Shown here one piece after another: positions 27,561-38,909 of a DNA stretch of 64,000 nucleotides; the first letter of the stretch is position 1, and each line of letters opens with the position of its first letter. The DNA is taken from contig NZ_JANFQO010000025.1 in assembly GCF_024437735.1 (NCBI RefSeq), forward strand, positions 28,806 through 92,805. The letters run 5' to 3'. The translations under genes were made by a program, and so were the position numbers. Source of the DNA: Tahibacter harae. GTDB lineage: Bacteria > Pseudomonadota > Gammaproteobacteria > Xanthomonadales > Rhodanobacteraceae. The notes beneath the pieces are model-generated. The model saw only the letters and a list, made by a program, of their open reading frames with translations, was not told where the DNA came from and did not search any database.

Positions 27561-28195
27561 CGCGCACTCGCGTGAAGTTCTGCGGCCTGACCCGTGCCGA
27601 AGACGTGGCCGCCGCCTGCGACCTGGGCGTGGATGCCATCGGCCTGGTCATGACCCGGCGCAGCAAGCGTTTCGTCGACCTGGACCAGGCCGCCGCGCTG
27701 CGTGCGCTGCTGCCGCCGTTCGTCGCGGCGGTGGTACTGCTGCTGGACGACGAGCCGGAGTGGGTACGCGAAGTCATTAGCCGGGTCGCGCCGGATCTGC
27801 TGCAATTTCACGGCGAGGAAAGCGCGCAGGAATGCGCGGCCCACGGCCGGCGCTATCTCAAGGCCGTGCCCATGGGCAGCGTTGCCGACGTGGGCGCCTA
27901 CGCCGCCACGCATCCGCAGGCGGCGGGTTTTCTGCTGGACAGCCATGCGGCCGGTGGCCAGGGCGGCAGCGGCGAGGCGTTCGACTGGCATCGGGTGCCG
28001 CGCGATTTCGGCCGGCCGCTGCTGCTGGCCGGCGGCCTCAACGCCGGCAATGTCGCGGCGGCGGTGCGCACGGCGCGGCCGTTCGCGGTCGACGTGTCCA
28101 GCGGCATTGAGGCCGCGCCGGGCATCAAGAGCGCGTCCAGGATGCGCGAATTCATGCAGTCGCTGGCCGCGGCCGGCGCAGAACAGGACCATTGA
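27557..28195 (+). CDS. trpF: Phosphoribosylanthranilate isomerase
   Basis: 212 residues, a monofunctional TrpF with the opening [14 protein letters not shown] (catalytic C9) and the phosphate-binding end [14 protein letters not shown] and [12 protein letters not shown]. It isomerises N-(5-phosphoribosyl)anthranilate in tryptophan synthesis. Coupled to truA by a 4-base overlap and followed by trpB after one base. Confidence 0.97.
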   Translation: MTRTRVKFCGLTRAEDVAAACDLGVDAIGLVMTRRSKRFVDLDQAAALRALLPPFVAAVVLLLDDEPEWVREVISRVAPDLLQFHGEESAQECAAHGRRYLKAVPMGSVADVGAYAATHPQAAGFLLDSHAAGGQGGSGEAFDWHRVPRDFGRPLLLAGGLNAGNVAAAVRTARPFAVDVSSGIEAAPGIKSASRMREFMQSLAAAGAEQDH

Positions 28196-28196
28196 C

Positions 28197-29405
<1,209 letters not shown>

Positions 29406-29462
29406 GACGGCGGCGCGGCACCGCCGCCGCGCCTTTCCCACCCCTTTCAACGGCAGTTGCGC

Positions 29463-30281
29463 ATGTCCCGTATTTCCGACCGTTTCGCCTCGCTGCACGC
29501 CGCCCGCCGCCCCGGGCTGATTCCGTTCATCACCGCCGGCGATCCGCTGCCCGGTGCCACGGTCGCGGTCATGCACGCCCTGGTCGAGGCCGGCGCCGAC
29601 CTGATCGAACTGGGCGTGCCGTTTTCCGATCCCATGGCCGACGGCCCGGTGATCCAGCACGCCAGCGAGCGCGCCCTGGCCCAGGGCGTGGGCCTGGCGC
29701 AGATCCTCGGCTGGGTGCGTGAATTCCGCACCCGCGACACCGCCACGCCGGTGGTGCTGATGGGGTATCTCAACCCGGTGGAGATCCACGGCGTGCAGCG
29801 CTTCGCCGCCGAGGCGGTCGAAGCCGGGGTCGACGGCGTGCTGCTGGTGGACTGCCCCGTCGAGGAAATCGCCACCGCGCGGCCCTTGCGCGAAGCCGGC
29901 CTGGATCAGATATTCCTGGCCGCGCCGACCACCGATCCGGCGCGGCTGGAGAAAGTCTGCGCCGCGGCCCAGGGTTTCCTGTACTACGTGTCCTTTGCCG
30001 GCATCACCGGCGCAGGCCATCTGAGCACCGAGGCGGTGCGCGAGCGCGTGGGCCAGATCCGCCGCCTGGCGCGCACGCCGGTCGCGGTCGGCTTCGGGGT
30101 CAAGGATGCGGCCTCGGCCGCGGCCATCGCCCAGTTCGCCGATGCAGTCGTGATCGGCAGCGCCCTGGTCGATACACTGGCCCACAGTGCCGATGCCGCC
30201 GAGGCGGTACGGCGCGCGGGCGCGTTCCTCGCTCCCATCCGCGCCGCGCTGGACGCGCTGCGCACAGGTCATGCCGCGTAA
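29463..30281 (+). CDS. trpA: Tryptophan synthase alpha subunit
   Basis: 272 residues from ATG 29463 ([20 protein letters not shown]). Catalytic E49 ([12 protein letters not shown]) and D60 (MADGPVIQ) are present. It cleaves indole-3-glycerol phosphate to indole, channelled to TrpB. The standard trpFBA-accD order of gammaproteobacteria follows. Confidence 0.98.
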   Translation: MSRISDRFASLHAARRPGLIPFITAGDPLPGATVAVMHALVEAGADLIELGVPFSDPMADGPVIQHASERALAQGVGLAQILGWVREFRTRDTATPVVLMGYLNPVEIHGVQRFAAEAVEAGVDGVLLVDCPVEEIATARPLREAGLDQIFLAAPTTDPARLEKVCAAAQGFLYYVSFAGITGAGHLSTEAVRERVGQIRRLARTPVAVGFGVKDAASAAAIAQFADAVVIGSALVDTLAHSADAAEAVRRAGAFLAPIRAALDALRTGHAA

Positions 30282-30390
30282 GCGCGAGCGCGGACCTGCA
30301 GAACCCGAGGCGCCGCCGGCGGCGGCGCCTTCGCTTGAATCGACCGGGGCGGCGCCGCAGCCGCCCGCGGAAACCGGAGAGGTTGGTGAC

Positions 30391-31281
30391 ATGAGTTGGC
30401 TATCCAAACTGATGCCGTCGCGCATCCGCACCCAGGGCACCGCGGCCAAGGGCAAGGTGCCCGAGGGCGTCTGGGAAAAATGCGAAGGCTGCGCGGCCGT
30501 GCTGTACCGGCCCGAGCTGGAGCGCAATCTCGAAGTCTGCCCGCAGTGCGGCCACCACCATGCGATACGTGCGCGCAAGCGCCTGCTCGCGTTCTTCGAC
30601 GAAGCCTCGACCGAGGAACTGTTCGCCGAGCTGGAACCGGTGGACGCGCTCAAGTTCAAGGATTCCAAGAAGTACAAGGACCGCATCGTCGCCGCGCAGA
30701 AGCAGACCGGCGAGAAGGACGCGATGATTGCCATGCGCGGCCTGCTCAAGGGCCGTCCGCTGGTCGCCGTCGCCTTCGACTTCAGCTACATGGGCGGCTC
30801 CATGGGCTCGGTGGTCGGCGAGAAATTTACCCGCGCGGCGGAACGTGCCCTGGCCGACCGCACGCCGCTGGTGTGCTGGTCGGCGACCGGCGGTGCGCGC
30901 ATGCAGGAAGGCCTGTTCTCGCTGATGCAGATGGCCAAGACCTCGGCTGCGCTGGCGCGGCTGCGCGCGGCCGGCCTGCCGTATATCTCGGTGCTGACTC
31001 ATCCGACCACGGGCGGCGTGTCCGCCAGCCTGGGCATGCTGGGCGATCTGAACGTGGCCGAGCCCAAGGCGCTGATCGGCTTCGCCGGCCCGCGCGTGAT
31101 CGAGCAGACCGTGCGCGAGACCTTGCCGGAAGGCTTCCAGCGTTCCGAATTCCTGGTCGAACACGGTGCGGTCGATCTCATCGTCGATCGCCGCGAGACA
31201 CGCAACAAGCTGGCCGACATTCTCGCCCTGCTGATGCGCCAGCCGCGCCATCCCGCCGCCACGGCCGGAGCCGCGGCCTGA
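30391..31281 (+). CDS. accD: Acetyl-CoA carboxylase carboxyltransferase subunit beta
   Basis: 296 residues starting [16 protein letters not shown], with GGAGAGG upstream. The zinc finger is C31-x2-C34-x15-C50-x2-C53. The crotonase-like core follows ([33 protein letters not shown]). With AccA it transfers the carboxyl group from biotin to acetyl-CoA, the first step of fatty acid synthesis. The frame stays open upstream to an ATG at 30271 overlapping trpA, giving a 40-residue Pro/Ala-rich extension; the zinc-finger spacing from MSW matches E. coli AccD, so the shorter form is preferred. Confidence 0.96.
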   Translation: MSWLSKLMPSRIRTQGTAAKGKVPEGVWEKCEGCAAVLYRPELERNLEVCPQCGHHHAIRARKRLLAFFDEASTEELFAELEPVDALKFKDSKKYKDRIVAAQKQTGEKDAMIAMRGLLKGRPLVAVAFDFSYMGGSMGSVVGEKFTRAAERALADRTPLVCWSATGGARMQEGLFSLMQMAKTSAALARLRAAGLPYISVLTHPTTGGVSASLGMLGDLNVAEPKALIGFAGPRVIEQTVRETLPEGFQRSEFLVEHGAVDLIVDRRETRNKLADILALLMRQPRHPAATAGAAA

Positions 31282-32591
31282 GCGCGGCCCCGCCGGCTGC
31301 GGGCATCGCGCCGCGCAGCCTGCAGGACTGGCTGGATTACCAGCTCGGCGTACATCTGCGCGGCGTCGACCTGGGCCTGGAGCGGGTCGGCGAAGTCTGG
31401 CGCCGGCTGGGCGCGCCGCGGCCGGCGCCGCTGGTGGTCACCGTCGCCGGCACCAATGGCAAGGGTTCCACCGTCGCCTTCCTGCAGGCGATCCTGCGCG
31501 CCGGCGGCCTGCGCTGCGGCGCGTATACCTCGCCGCATATCCTGCGCTACAACGAGCGCGTGCGGATCGATGGCGCCGAGGCTGGCGACGCCGCGCTGAT
31601 CGCCGCGTTCGAGCGCATCGAACAGGCGCGCGGCTCTGTCCCACTGACCTATTTCGAGTTCGGCACGCTCGCCGTGCTGCTGGTATTCGCCGAGGCCGGG
31701 CTGGATGTGGCCGTGCTTGAAGTCGGCCTGGGCGGGCGGCTGGACGCGGTCAACCTGATCGACGCGGATGCGGCCATCGTCACCGGCATCGCGCTGGACC
31801 ACCAGGACTGGCTGGGCAGCGATCGCGACAGCATAGGCCGCGAAAAAGCCGGCGTGGCACGGCCGGGCCGGCCGCTGGTCATCGCCGAGGCCGATCCGCC
31901 CGCGGGCCTGCTGGCCGCGGCGCAGGAACACGGCGCGCGGCTGCTGCGTGCCGGCATCGATTATCGCTACGAAATGCATGGGCAAGGCTGGCACTGGCAA
32001 GGTGCGGACCTGTCGCTGCAACTGCCCCTGCCGCGCCTGGCCGCGGCCTGCCAGCCCGGCAACGCGGCGGCGGCCATCGCCGCGCTGCACAGTCTTGCGC
32101 CGCGCCTGCGCCTGCCGGCGCAGGCCTATGCCGACGGCGTCGCCGCGGCGGCGGTGCGTGCGCGGCTGCAGCGCATCGCGCTGGGGCAGGGCGAACTGGT
32201 GATCGACGTGGCACACAACCCGCAGGCCGCCGCGGTGCTGGCCGAGTGGCTGGCGCGCCAGCCGCGCACGCGCACGCGCGCCGTGTTCGGCGCGCTCAGC
32301 GACAAGGACGTGGCCGGCATGCTGCAGCCGCTGCAGCCGCATATCGACGAATGGCATCTGGTCGACCTGGCCCGGGAGACCGAGCGCGGCCGCGACCTGC
32401 TCGCGCTGGACATGGATCTCGCCGCCGCCCTGGGCCCGGTGCGGCGCAGCTGCTGGGCCACTGTCGCGGCGGCGCTGGACAGGCTGGCGTCCGATCTGGC
32501 GGCCGGCGAACGCATCCTCGCCTTCGGCTCCTTCTACATCGCCGCGGCCGCGCTGCGCTGGGCGGAGCAGGCCGGCATCGTGACCGAGTGA
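31278..32591 (+). CDS. folC: Bifunctional folylpolyglutamate/dihydrofolate synthase, apparent CTG start
   Basis: 437 residues from CTG 31278. P-loop GTNGKGS (58-64), the Mur-ligase-like core ([41 protein letters not shown]) and the C-terminal domain are complete. It adds glutamate to dihydropteroate and folates. No in-frame ATG, GTG or TTG lies between the accD stop and the first conserved residues. CTG 31278 overlaps the accD stop (CTGA), mimicking an ATGA junction, and has GGAG at 31267-31270 seven bases upstream. An ATC at 31305 is the only other near-cognate option. Confidence 0.9.
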   Translation: MSAAPPAAGIAPRSLQDWLDYQLGVHLRGVDLGLERVGEVWRRLGAPRPAPLVVTVAGTNGKGSTVAFLQAILRAGGLRCGAYTSPHILRYNERVRIDGAEAGDAALIAAFERIEQARGSVPLTYFEFGTLAVLLVFAEAGLDVAVLEVGLGGRLDAVNLIDADAAIVTGIALDHQDWLGSDRDSIGREKAGVARPGRPLVIAEADPPAGLLAAAQEHGARLLRAGIDYRYEMHGQGWHWQGADLSLQLPLPRLAAACQPGNAAAAIAALHSLAPRLRLPAQAYADGVAAAAVRARLQRIALGQGELVIDVAHNPQAAAVLAEWLARQPRTRTRAVFGALSDKDVAGMLQPLQPHIDEWHLVDLARETERGRDLLALDMDLAAALGPVRRSCWATVAAALDRLASDLAAGERILAFGSFYIAAAALRWAEQAGIVTE

Positions 32592-32659
32592 AAAACGCGC
32601 TGACGGGCCTGTTGCTCCGGCGCGTATAATCCCACCGTTGATCTGGAGGCCGCCTGGCT

Positions 32660-33595
32660 ATGGATTCCGCATTGAAGCAGCGTCTCATCGGTGCCGCCGT
32701 CTTGATCGCCCTGGCGGTGATCTTCGTGCCCATGTTCCTTTCCGGCACGCCGCCCAAGACCGACACGGTGACCGAGAATCTCAGCATTCCGCCGGCGCCC
32801 GAACGCGAATTCCAGACCCGCGTGGTGCCCGCCGCCGGCGGCAAGTCCACCATCCCCGAACACGTGCCCGCGGCCGGCAGCGACGACAAGGTCGCGACGG
32901 TGGAAGCCGGCCCGAACCCGCGCGTGGAAGTTCCCTATCCGCAGCAGGGCGCGCAGCCGCAGGCCACGCCCGCCGCGCCAGCCAAGCCGACCACGGTCGC
33001 CACGGCCAAGCCGGTCGAAGCGGCGCCTGCCAAGCCCGCGCCCGAGCGCGCCGCACCCGCAGCCAGCCCGACCGGCCGCTACGCCGTGCACCTGGGTGTG
33101 TTCGCCAATGCCGCCAATGCCGATGCGCTGATTGCCAGCGCACGCAAGCAGGGCCTCAGCGCCTATGCCGAAACCGCCGATGTCGACGGCAAGCCCGCCA
33201 CCCGCGTGCGCCTGGGGCCGTACGAGGACCGCAGCACCGCCGAAGCGGCGCGCCTGAAACTGCAGAAGGCCGATGCCAAGCTCAAGGGCAGCGTGGTCGA
33301 GATCGCCCTGGCCCAGCCCCGGCAGGACGCGCCGGCCGCGGCGCTGCCGGCCAACCGCGCCGGCGGCTGGGCGGTGCAGCTGGGTGCCTTCAAGTCCCAG
33401 GACGAGGCCAACAAGCTGCTGGCCCGCGCCAAGGGCGCGGGTTTCCCCAGCTTCGTCGACAGCACCGGCCAGGGCGCGGACAAGCTCTGGCGCGTGCGCC
33501 TGGGGCCCGAGCCCGATCGCGCCGGCACGGAGAAACTGCGCGACCAGGTCAAACAGAAGCTCGCCATCACGGGCATGATCGTGACGGTTCCGTAG
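32660..33595 (+). CDS. SPOR-domain cell-division protein (DedD-like)
   Basis: 311 residues: an N-terminal membrane helix (LIGAAVLIALAVIFVPMFL), a Pro/Ala-rich periplasmic linker, and two SPOR-like repeats (RYAVHLGVFANAANADALIASA and GGWAVQLGAFKSQDEANKLLA). SPOR domains bind denuded septal glycan, so the protein should localise to the division site. The position between folC and cvpA-purF is that of dedD in E. coli, but two SPOR repeats instead of one make the match imperfect. GGAGG precedes the ATG. Confidence 0.92.
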   Translation: MDSALKQRLIGAAVLIALAVIFVPMFLSGTPPKTDTVTENLSIPPAPEREFQTRVVPAAGGKSTIPEHVPAAGSDDKVATVEAGPNPRVEVPYPQQGAQPQATPAAPAKPTTVATAKPVEAAPAKPAPERAAPAASPTGRYAVHLGVFANAANADALIASARKQGLSAYAETADVDGKPATRVRLGPYEDRSTAEAARLKLQKADAKLKGSVVEIALAQPRQDAPAAALPANRAGGWAVQLGAFKSQDEANKLLARAKGAGFPSFVDSTGQGADKLWRVRLGPEPDRAGTEKLRDQVKQKLAITGMIVTVP

Positions 33596-33689
33596 TGCCG
33601 CAGTACCGCGCCAGCGTGAAAGCTCCCGACAGCCGGGCCTGTGCGCCGGCGCGGCACCGGGCCAGCCTTGCAGCCGAGCCGCGCCTGCC

Positions 33690-34373
33690 GTGAACTGGGC
33701 CGATTATTTCATCCTCGGCGTGCTCGGCCTGTCCGTGCTGATCGGCCTGTGGCGCGGCCTGATCGCGGAGGTAATGGCCCTGGTGTGCTGGGCCGCCTCG
33801 TTCTGGGTGGCCTGGCTGTTCGGCGACAAGCTGGCGGCGCAGTTCACCCGCGTCGAAGTGCCTTCGGTACGCCTGCTGCTGGGCTACGGCCTGTGTTTTC
33901 TCGCCGTGCTGATCGCCGGCGCGCTGGTCTCCTTCCTGCTGCGCAAACTGGTCGCCGGCAGCGGTCTCAGCGGCACCGACCGGCTGCTGGGCATGTTCTT
34001 CGGACTGGGCCGCGGCCTGCTGCTGGTGCTGATCGCGGTGCTGCTGCTGGGCTTCACGCCGCTGCCGCGCGATCCCTGGTGGCAGCAGTCGCAGCTGTTG
34101 CCGGGGTTCCGCAGCGGCGCGGAATGGCTGTCGGCGCAATTGCCCGAATCGGTGGTCAGCCACCTCGACCTGCGCGGCCTGCTGCCCTTGCCGGCGCTGC
34201 CGTTGCAGGGCCAGCCCGCAGCCCCCACTTCGGCGCCGGCGGGCCAGCCCGCTGTGCCCGGGACGGCAGTTCCGCTGCCGGCGGCTCCGGCCGCGGCAAC
34301 CGGCCCGGCCAGAACACCTTCCACTCCGGCGCCGGCGGCCCAGGCCGCGGCGGCCAAGAAATCTTCCTCTTAG
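33690..34373 (+). CDS. cvpA: CvpA family membrane protein
   Basis: 227 residues from GTG 33690 (MNWADYFILGVLGLSVLIGLWRG). Four membrane helices form the CvpA core, up to about residue 150. The last 60 residues are an Ala/Pro-rich tail. The family is linked to colicin V production and envelope stress in E. coli; its biochemical role is unsettled. It is 13 bases upstream of purF, the usual arrangement. Confidence 0.93.
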   Translation: MNWADYFILGVLGLSVLIGLWRGLIAEVMALVCWAASFWVAWLFGDKLAAQFTRVEVPSVRLLLGYGLCFLAVLIAGALVSFLLRKLVAGSGLSGTDRLLGMFFGLGRGLLLVLIAVLLLGFTPLPRDPWWQQSQLLPGFRSGAEWLSAQLPESVVSHLDLRGLLPLPALPLQGQPAAPTSAPAGQPAVPGTAVPLPAAPAAATGPARTPSTPAPAAQAAAAKKSSS

Positions 34374-34386
34374 CGGTAGCGTCGTC

Positions 34387-35862
34387 ATGTGCGGAATCAT
34401 TGGAATCGTGGGTAAATCCGAGGTCGCCTCGGCCCTGTACGACGGCCTCACGGTGCTGCAGCACCGCGGCCAGGACGCCGCCGGCATAGCCACCGTCGAC
34501 GGTGCGCGCCTGCGCCTGCACAAGGCGCGCGGGCTGGTGCGCGACGTGTTCCAGCGCGACGACATGCTCAAGCTGCGCGGCCGCGTCGGCATAGGCCACT
34601 GCCGCTATCCGACGGCGGGTTCGGACGATGTCGGCGAGGCGCAGCCGTTCTACGTCAACTCGCCCTATGGCATCGCGCTGGCGCACAACGGCAACCTGGT
34701 CAATGCGGATGCGATCAGCGGCGAGCTGTTCGAGGGCGACCGCCGCCACATCAACACCAATTCGGATTCCGAGGTGCTGCTCAACGTGCTCGCGCACGAG
34801 CTGCAGATCCAGGAGCGCATGAACCTGACCCCGGACCACCTGTTCAAGGCCGTGGCCGGCGTGCACGAGCGCGCCCGCGGCGGCTATGCGGTAGTCGCGC
34901 TGGTGCTGGGCTACGGCATCCTCGCCTTCCGCGATCCGCACGGCATACGCCCGCTGGTGCTGGGCGAGCGCGACACGCCGGACGGCAAGGAATACGCGGT
35001 CGCTTCCGAATCGGTGGCGCTGGACATCCTCGGCTTCCGCCGTCTGCGCGACATTGAACCCGGCGAGGCCGTGCTGCTGGGCTTCGACGGCAGCCTGCAT
35101 CACCGCCGCTGCGCCGAAGGCTATGCGCATACGCCGTGCATCTTCGAATACGTGTACCTGGCGCGGCCGGATTCCATGATCGAGGACGTGTCGGTGTACA
35201 AGGCGCGCCTGCGCATGGGCGAGCGGCTCGCGGACAAGATCCGCCGCCTGCGGCCGGACCATGGCATCGACGCGGTGATCCCGATTCCCGACACCGCGCG
35301 CACTGCGGCCAGTTCGCTGGCCAGCGAACTGGGTGTGCCCATGCGCGAAGGCTTCGTCAAGAACCGCTACATCGGCCGCACCTTCATCATGCCGGGGCAG
35401 AGCGAGCGGGTGAAATCCGTGCGCCGCAAGCTCAATGCAATCGACCTGGAATTCCGCCGCAAGACCGTGCTGCTGGTGGACGATTCCATCGTGCGCGGCA
35501 CCACCTCCAAGCAGATCATCCAGATGGCGCGCGAGGCTGGCGCGACCAAGGTGTATTTCGCCTCGGCCGCGCCGCCGGTGCGCTATCCCAACGTCTACGG
35601 CATCGACATGCCGGCGGCGGCGGAGCTGGTCGCGCACAACCGCAGCGAGGAAGAAGTGGCCGAGCTGCTGGGGGCGGACTGGCTGGTCTATCAGGACCTG
35701 GACGATCTGGTCGCCTCGGTCAGCGAGGGCAACGAGGATCTGAAGACTTTCGACACCTCGTGCTTCTCCGGCGAATACGTCACCGGCGTGCAGGCCGACT
35801 ATCTGCGCGAACTGGAATTCACCCGCTCGGACGAGGCCAAGACGCTCAAGCGCGCGTCCTGA
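34387..35862 (+). CDS. purF: Amidophosphoribosyltransferase
   Basis: 491 residues. The N-terminal nucleophile Cys2 (MCGIIGIVG) is exposed after Met removal. The glutaminase domain is followed by the phosphoribosyltransferase domain with the PRPP motif VLLVDDSIVRGTTS. It makes phosphoribosylamine from PRPP and glutamine, the first committed step of purine synthesis. The length is close to the 505 of E. coli PurF. Confidence 0.98.
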   Translation: MCGIIGIVGKSEVASALYDGLTVLQHRGQDAAGIATVDGARLRLHKARGLVRDVFQRDDMLKLRGRVGIGHCRYPTAGSDDVGEAQPFYVNSPYGIALAHNGNLVNADAISGELFEGDRRHINTNSDSEVLLNVLAHELQIQERMNLTPDHLFKAVAGVHERARGGYAVVALVLGYGILAFRDPHGIRPLVLGERDTPDGKEYAVASESVALDILGFRRLRDIEPGEAVLLGFDGSLHHRRCAEGYAHTPCIFEYVYLARPDSMIEDVSVYKARLRMGERLADKIRRLRPDHGIDAVIPIPDTARTAASSLASELGVPMREGFVKNRYIGRTFIMPGQSERVKSVRRKLNAIDLEFRRKTVLLVDDSIVRGTTSKQIIQMAREAGATKVYFASAAPPVRYPNVYGIDMPAAAELVAHNRSEEEVAELLGADWLVYQDLDDLVASVSEGNEDLKTFDTSCFSGEYVTGVQADYLRELEFTRSDEAKTLKRAS

Positions 35863-35982
35863 GCGGGCCTGCGTCGGCGGCGCGGTCGCATCTGCCGGCG
35901 TCCGCGGACACCCGTTCGCCCGGCGCCGCAGGCGCGGCGACGATCAACCGCGCCGCGCCATGTCCCACCGCGGTTCCGTACC

Positions 35983-36003
35983 GCGAATCCGAATCCCGAA
36001 TCC
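35983..36003. repeat. GCGAATCC short direct repeats
   Basis: GCGAATCCGAATCCCGAATCC lies between the convergent purF and methyltransferase genes. Three near-identical CGAATCC units of the kind also seen at 15847-15926 and 26703-26730. Confidence 0.55.
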
Positions 36004-36006
36004 CGC

Positions 36007-36822
36007 CTAAAACCCCTCACGCTTGCGCGCGACCAGCCACATCGTCGCGCTCAGGCCGCGCAGCGGCCACAGGTTCTCCAGCACATTCAGCGGCTGCGCC
36101 AGTCGCAGCAGGCCGTCCAGGCGCCGCAACGCCGGCGGCAGGCCCGAGGGCATCAGCTGGTGATGGCCGGCGGCGGTCACTTCAAAACCATGCTGCAGCA
36201 GGCGCCGGCGGAACTCGCCGGCGCGGTAGCGGCGCCGGTGCGCCTGCGGCGGGAACAGCCGGCGCGAGACGAACTCGGTCCACGAGGCCGCATTCGGCAG
36301 ATGCGTGATGAGCAGCGCGCCATCGGGCCTGAGCACGCGCCACAGCTCGGTCAGCGAGGCGCCGTCGTTGGGTACATGTTCCAAAGTTCCGCCGGCCAGC
36401 ACGCAGTCGAAGGCCGCGTCGGCATAGTCCAGGCGCCAGGGGTGCTGCAGGCGGCGGTAGTCCAGGCCCAGGTGCCGGTGGAAATCGGCGTATTCCTGCG
36501 GCGCGCAGACATCGCAGCCGTGCAGGGCGAGCGTATCGCCGAACTCCGCCCGCGCCAGCCAGGACAGCGCCGCGTGGCGGCAGCCCCAGTCCAGTACCTG
36601 CTGGCCCGGCGCCAGCGCCGTGCGTATATGGCGGTAGGCGCGCACCAGTTCCTCGCGCGCCGGGCGGAAGGCGCGCTTGGCCTGCACATACGGATCGGCC
36701 GTGTCGCGGCGCAGGGCGAGAAATTCCTCCAGCGCCGCGAGCAGCTGGGCCGGCGCGAGGCCGGTGTTGCGCGAATGTCGGTCCAACAGTCCGTCCTCGG
36801 GTACGCCAAGCGGCGATTGCAT
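36007..36822 (-). CDS. Class I SAM-dependent methyltransferase
   Basis: 271 residues starting MQSPLGVPEDGLLDRHSRN. Motif I is QQVLDWGCRHAALS and the post-I acidic residue is in LHGCDVC. Motif II (FDCVLAGGTLEHVPNDGASLTELWRVLRPDG) is typical of UbiE/Methyltransf_11-type enzymes. The substrate is unknown. The nearby glycosyltransferase and membrane genes hint at modification of a sugar or lipid intermediate. It diverges from the DUF455 gene. Confidence 0.88.
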   Translation of the reverse strand: MQSPLGVPEDGLLDRHSRNTGLAPAQLLAALEEFLALRRDTADPYVQAKRAFRPAREELVRAYRHIRTALAPGQQVLDWGCRHAALSWLARAEFGDTLALHGCDVCAPQEYADFHRHLGLDYRRLQHPWRLDYADAAFDCVLAGGTLEHVPNDGASLTELWRVLRPDGALLITHLPNAASWTEFVSRRLFPPQAHRRRYRAGEFRRRLLQHGFEVTAAGHHQLMPSGLPPALRRLDGLLRLAQPLNVLENLWPLRGLSATMWLVARKREGF

Positions 36823-36903
36823 CACAGCTTCACCGGACACTAGCACTCGCCATGGCCGCAGCGGGCATAATCGGGTTTGCGCCCCGCGCCTGAACGGGAC
36901 CCG

Positions 36904-37719
36904 ATGCTCGCTGTCGCCCATTCCAATCTGTTCGCCGCCGCCCGGGACTGTCTGGCCGAATGCCAGCCGCAGCGCAAGCTCGCGCTCACCCAGGCGACGG
37001 CGCAGGCGTATGCCGCCGGGCGCCTGACGCTGGACGATGGCGGCGCCGTGCAGCCCATAGGCGAACCCGGACGCCCGGCCCGGCCCGAACTGGTGCCGCC
37101 GCGCCAGCTCGCCCAGCGCGGCCTGGGCTCGCCCGCCGGCCGTGCTGCCCTGGTGCATGCGGTGGCTCATATCGAATTCAACGCGATCAACCTGGCCTGG
37201 GACGCGGTCTACCGTTTCCGCGGCATGCCGGCCGGTTTCTATGCCGACTGGATTGCCGTCGCCGCCGACGAGGCGCGCCACTTCGCCTTGCTGAGCCGGC
37301 GCCTGGACGATTTCGGCATGGCCTACGGCGATCTGCCCGCCCACGACGGCCTGTGGGACATGGCGCGCCGCACCGCGCACAGCTGCCTGGAGCGCATGGC
37401 CCTGGTGCCGCGCGTGCTGGAAGCGCGCGGGCTGGATGTGACGCCGGGCATGATCGAGCGCCTGGTCGCGGTGGACGATACCGCCACGGTCGCGATCCTC
37501 GAACAGATCCTGGCCGAGGAAGTGGCCCATGTCGCCGCCGGCACGCGCTGGTTCGCCTGGTGCTGCGAACGCGCCGGCGTGGACCCGGCCGACACCTTTA
37601 CCGACCTGCTGCAGCGCTACGGCCGCGGCGTGCTCAAGGGCCCGTTCAACCGGCGCGACCGCCTTGCCGCCGGCTTCACCGCACACGAACTGGACCGGCT
37701 CGCCGGGCTGGTGGCCTGA
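36904..37719 (+). CDS. Ferritin-like DUF455 family protein
   Basis: 271 residues from ATG 36904. Metal-ligand style motifs of the ferritin-like four-helix bundle are visible: HIEFNAINLAWD, DEARHF and EEVAHV. DUF455 proteins are probable diiron proteins related in fold to MiaE; their substrates are unknown to me. Its stop overlaps the start of the next gene (TGATG at 37717-37721), so it is coupled to the membrane protein downstream. Confidence 0.88.
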   Translation: MLAVAHSNLFAAARDCLAECQPQRKLALTQATAQAYAAGRLTLDDGGAVQPIGEPGRPARPELVPPRQLAQRGLGSPAGRAALVHAVAHIEFNAINLAWDAVYRFRGMPAGFYADWIAVAADEARHFALLSRRLDDFGMAYGDLPAHDGLWDMARRTAHSCLERMALVPRVLEARGLDVTPGMIERLVAVDDTATVAILEQILAEEVAHVAAGTRWFAWCCERAGVDPADTFTDLLQRYGRGVLKGPFNRRDRLAAGFTAHELDRLAGLVA

Positions 37720-38909
37720 TGACCCGGCGTCTGGTCCTGCTGCTGGTCGCGGGCTGGCTGCTGCTGCTCGGCCTGTTCGCCGGCATCGCACCATTGGCGC
37801 CGCTGTGGCCGGCGCAGCGCGAAAAAATGGAAGGTTCCAGTTTTGCCGCCATGCGCGGCGGCCAGATCGACGGTGCGGAACTGGCCGTGACCGAGCCCGA
37901 CCAGGATTACGGCGCGCTGCTGATCCGCCCGGTCGACCTGGACGCGGACCAGTGGCCGCTGCTGCGCTATTCCTTCGCCGACCTGCCGCCGACCCTGGAG
38001 CTGACCCTGGTCTACCGCCGCGCCGATTCGCCCAGCGACGTGCGCACCATCGCCCTGGCGCAGCCGCGCGGCGGCAGCGGCAGCATCGACCTGCGGCGCG
38101 AGAAGGAATGGCGCGGGCGCATCAACGAGCTGGGTTTCGCGATCTATCCGGTGGCGCAGTCGGTGCCGCCGCAGCAGGGCTTCCGGCCGTTCCGTTTCCT
38201 CGGTGCCGAGCTGGCGACGCCATCGTGGCAGGGCCGCCTGTCCGCGGTCGCGACGGAATGGTCGGCGCGGCGCGCCTGGTCGCTGATGTCGATCAGCGCG
38301 CTGGGGCCGGATGCCGGCCCGCCGCGCGAGGCCTCGCCGGTGCTGCTGCTGGCGCTGGGCCTGGGTTTCACCGTGCTGCTGCTGGCCTGGGGCCTGCCCG
38401 GGGCGCCGCAGCAGGCGCTGCGGGTCAGTGCCGTGGTGCTGATCGTCGCCTGGCTGCTGCTGGACCTGCGCTGGAGCCGCAGCCTGGCCGAGCGGCATGC
38501 GGCGACCCGGCAGATCTACGCCGGCCTGGATTGGCAGGAGCGCCAGGACCGCCTGCCCGATGCGGAACTGCTGGCGGCGGCGCGGACTGTGCGCGAAACC
38601 CTGCGCGCGGCGGACCTGGATCCGGACAAGGTGCGCATCCTGGTCGACGCGGGCAGCGATTTCCTGCGCGCACGGCTGGTCTACCACCTGGCGCCGGCGG
38701 CGACCGGGCCGACCAATCTCACCGGTTACGGCGTCTTCAATTACAAGGGGGCGCCCCGCATCGTGGTCGCCTATGAAACCGAGTCGCCGCAGTTCGACAC
38801 GGCCCGGCAGCGGCTGGTCTTCGACGAAGAATCCTCCACGCCGGCCGAGGAATTGCTGGCGGCGCCGCCGCTGCGCATCTACCGCGTGATCGAGACGGCC
38901 GCGCCATGA
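37719..38909 (+). CDS. Hypothetical membrane protein with large extracytoplasmic domain
   Basis: 396 residues. An N-terminal membrane helix (RLVLLLVAGWLLLLGLFAG) and a beta-rich outer domain of about 180 residues are followed by two adjacent helices (SPVLLLALGLGFTVLLLAWG and VSAVVLIVAWLLLDLRW) and a C-terminal domain with ILVDAGSDFLRARLVYHL. No family was recognised. It is translationally coupled on both sides: TGATG with the DUF455 gene and ATGA (38906-38909) with the next membrane protein. Its partner downstream looks like a glycosyltransferase, so a glycan-export or transfer accessory role is a guess. Confidence 0.72.
   Translation: MTRRLVLLLVAGWLLLLGLFAGIAPLAPLWPAQREKMEGSSFAAMRGGQIDGAELAVTEPDQDYGALLIRPVDLDADQWPLLRYSFADLPPTLELTLVYRRADSPSDVRTIALAQPRGGSGSIDLRREKEWRGRINELGFAIYPVAQSVPPQQGFRPFRFLGAELATPSWQGRLSAVATEWSARRAWSLMSISALGPDAGPPREASPVLLLALGLGFTVLLLAWGLPGAPQQALRVSAVVLIVAWLLLDLRWSRSLAERHAATRQIYAGLDWQERQDRLPDAELLAAARTVRETLRAADLDPDKVRILVDAGSDFLRARLVYHLAPAATGPTNLTGYGVFNYKGAPRIVVAYETESPQFDTARQRLVFDEESSTPAEELLAAPPLRIYRVIETAAP

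Noticed and set aside
29406..29462. Attenuator between trpB and trpA
   Set aside because: The GC-rich inverted repeat there has no T-run and no leader peptide with Trp codons.
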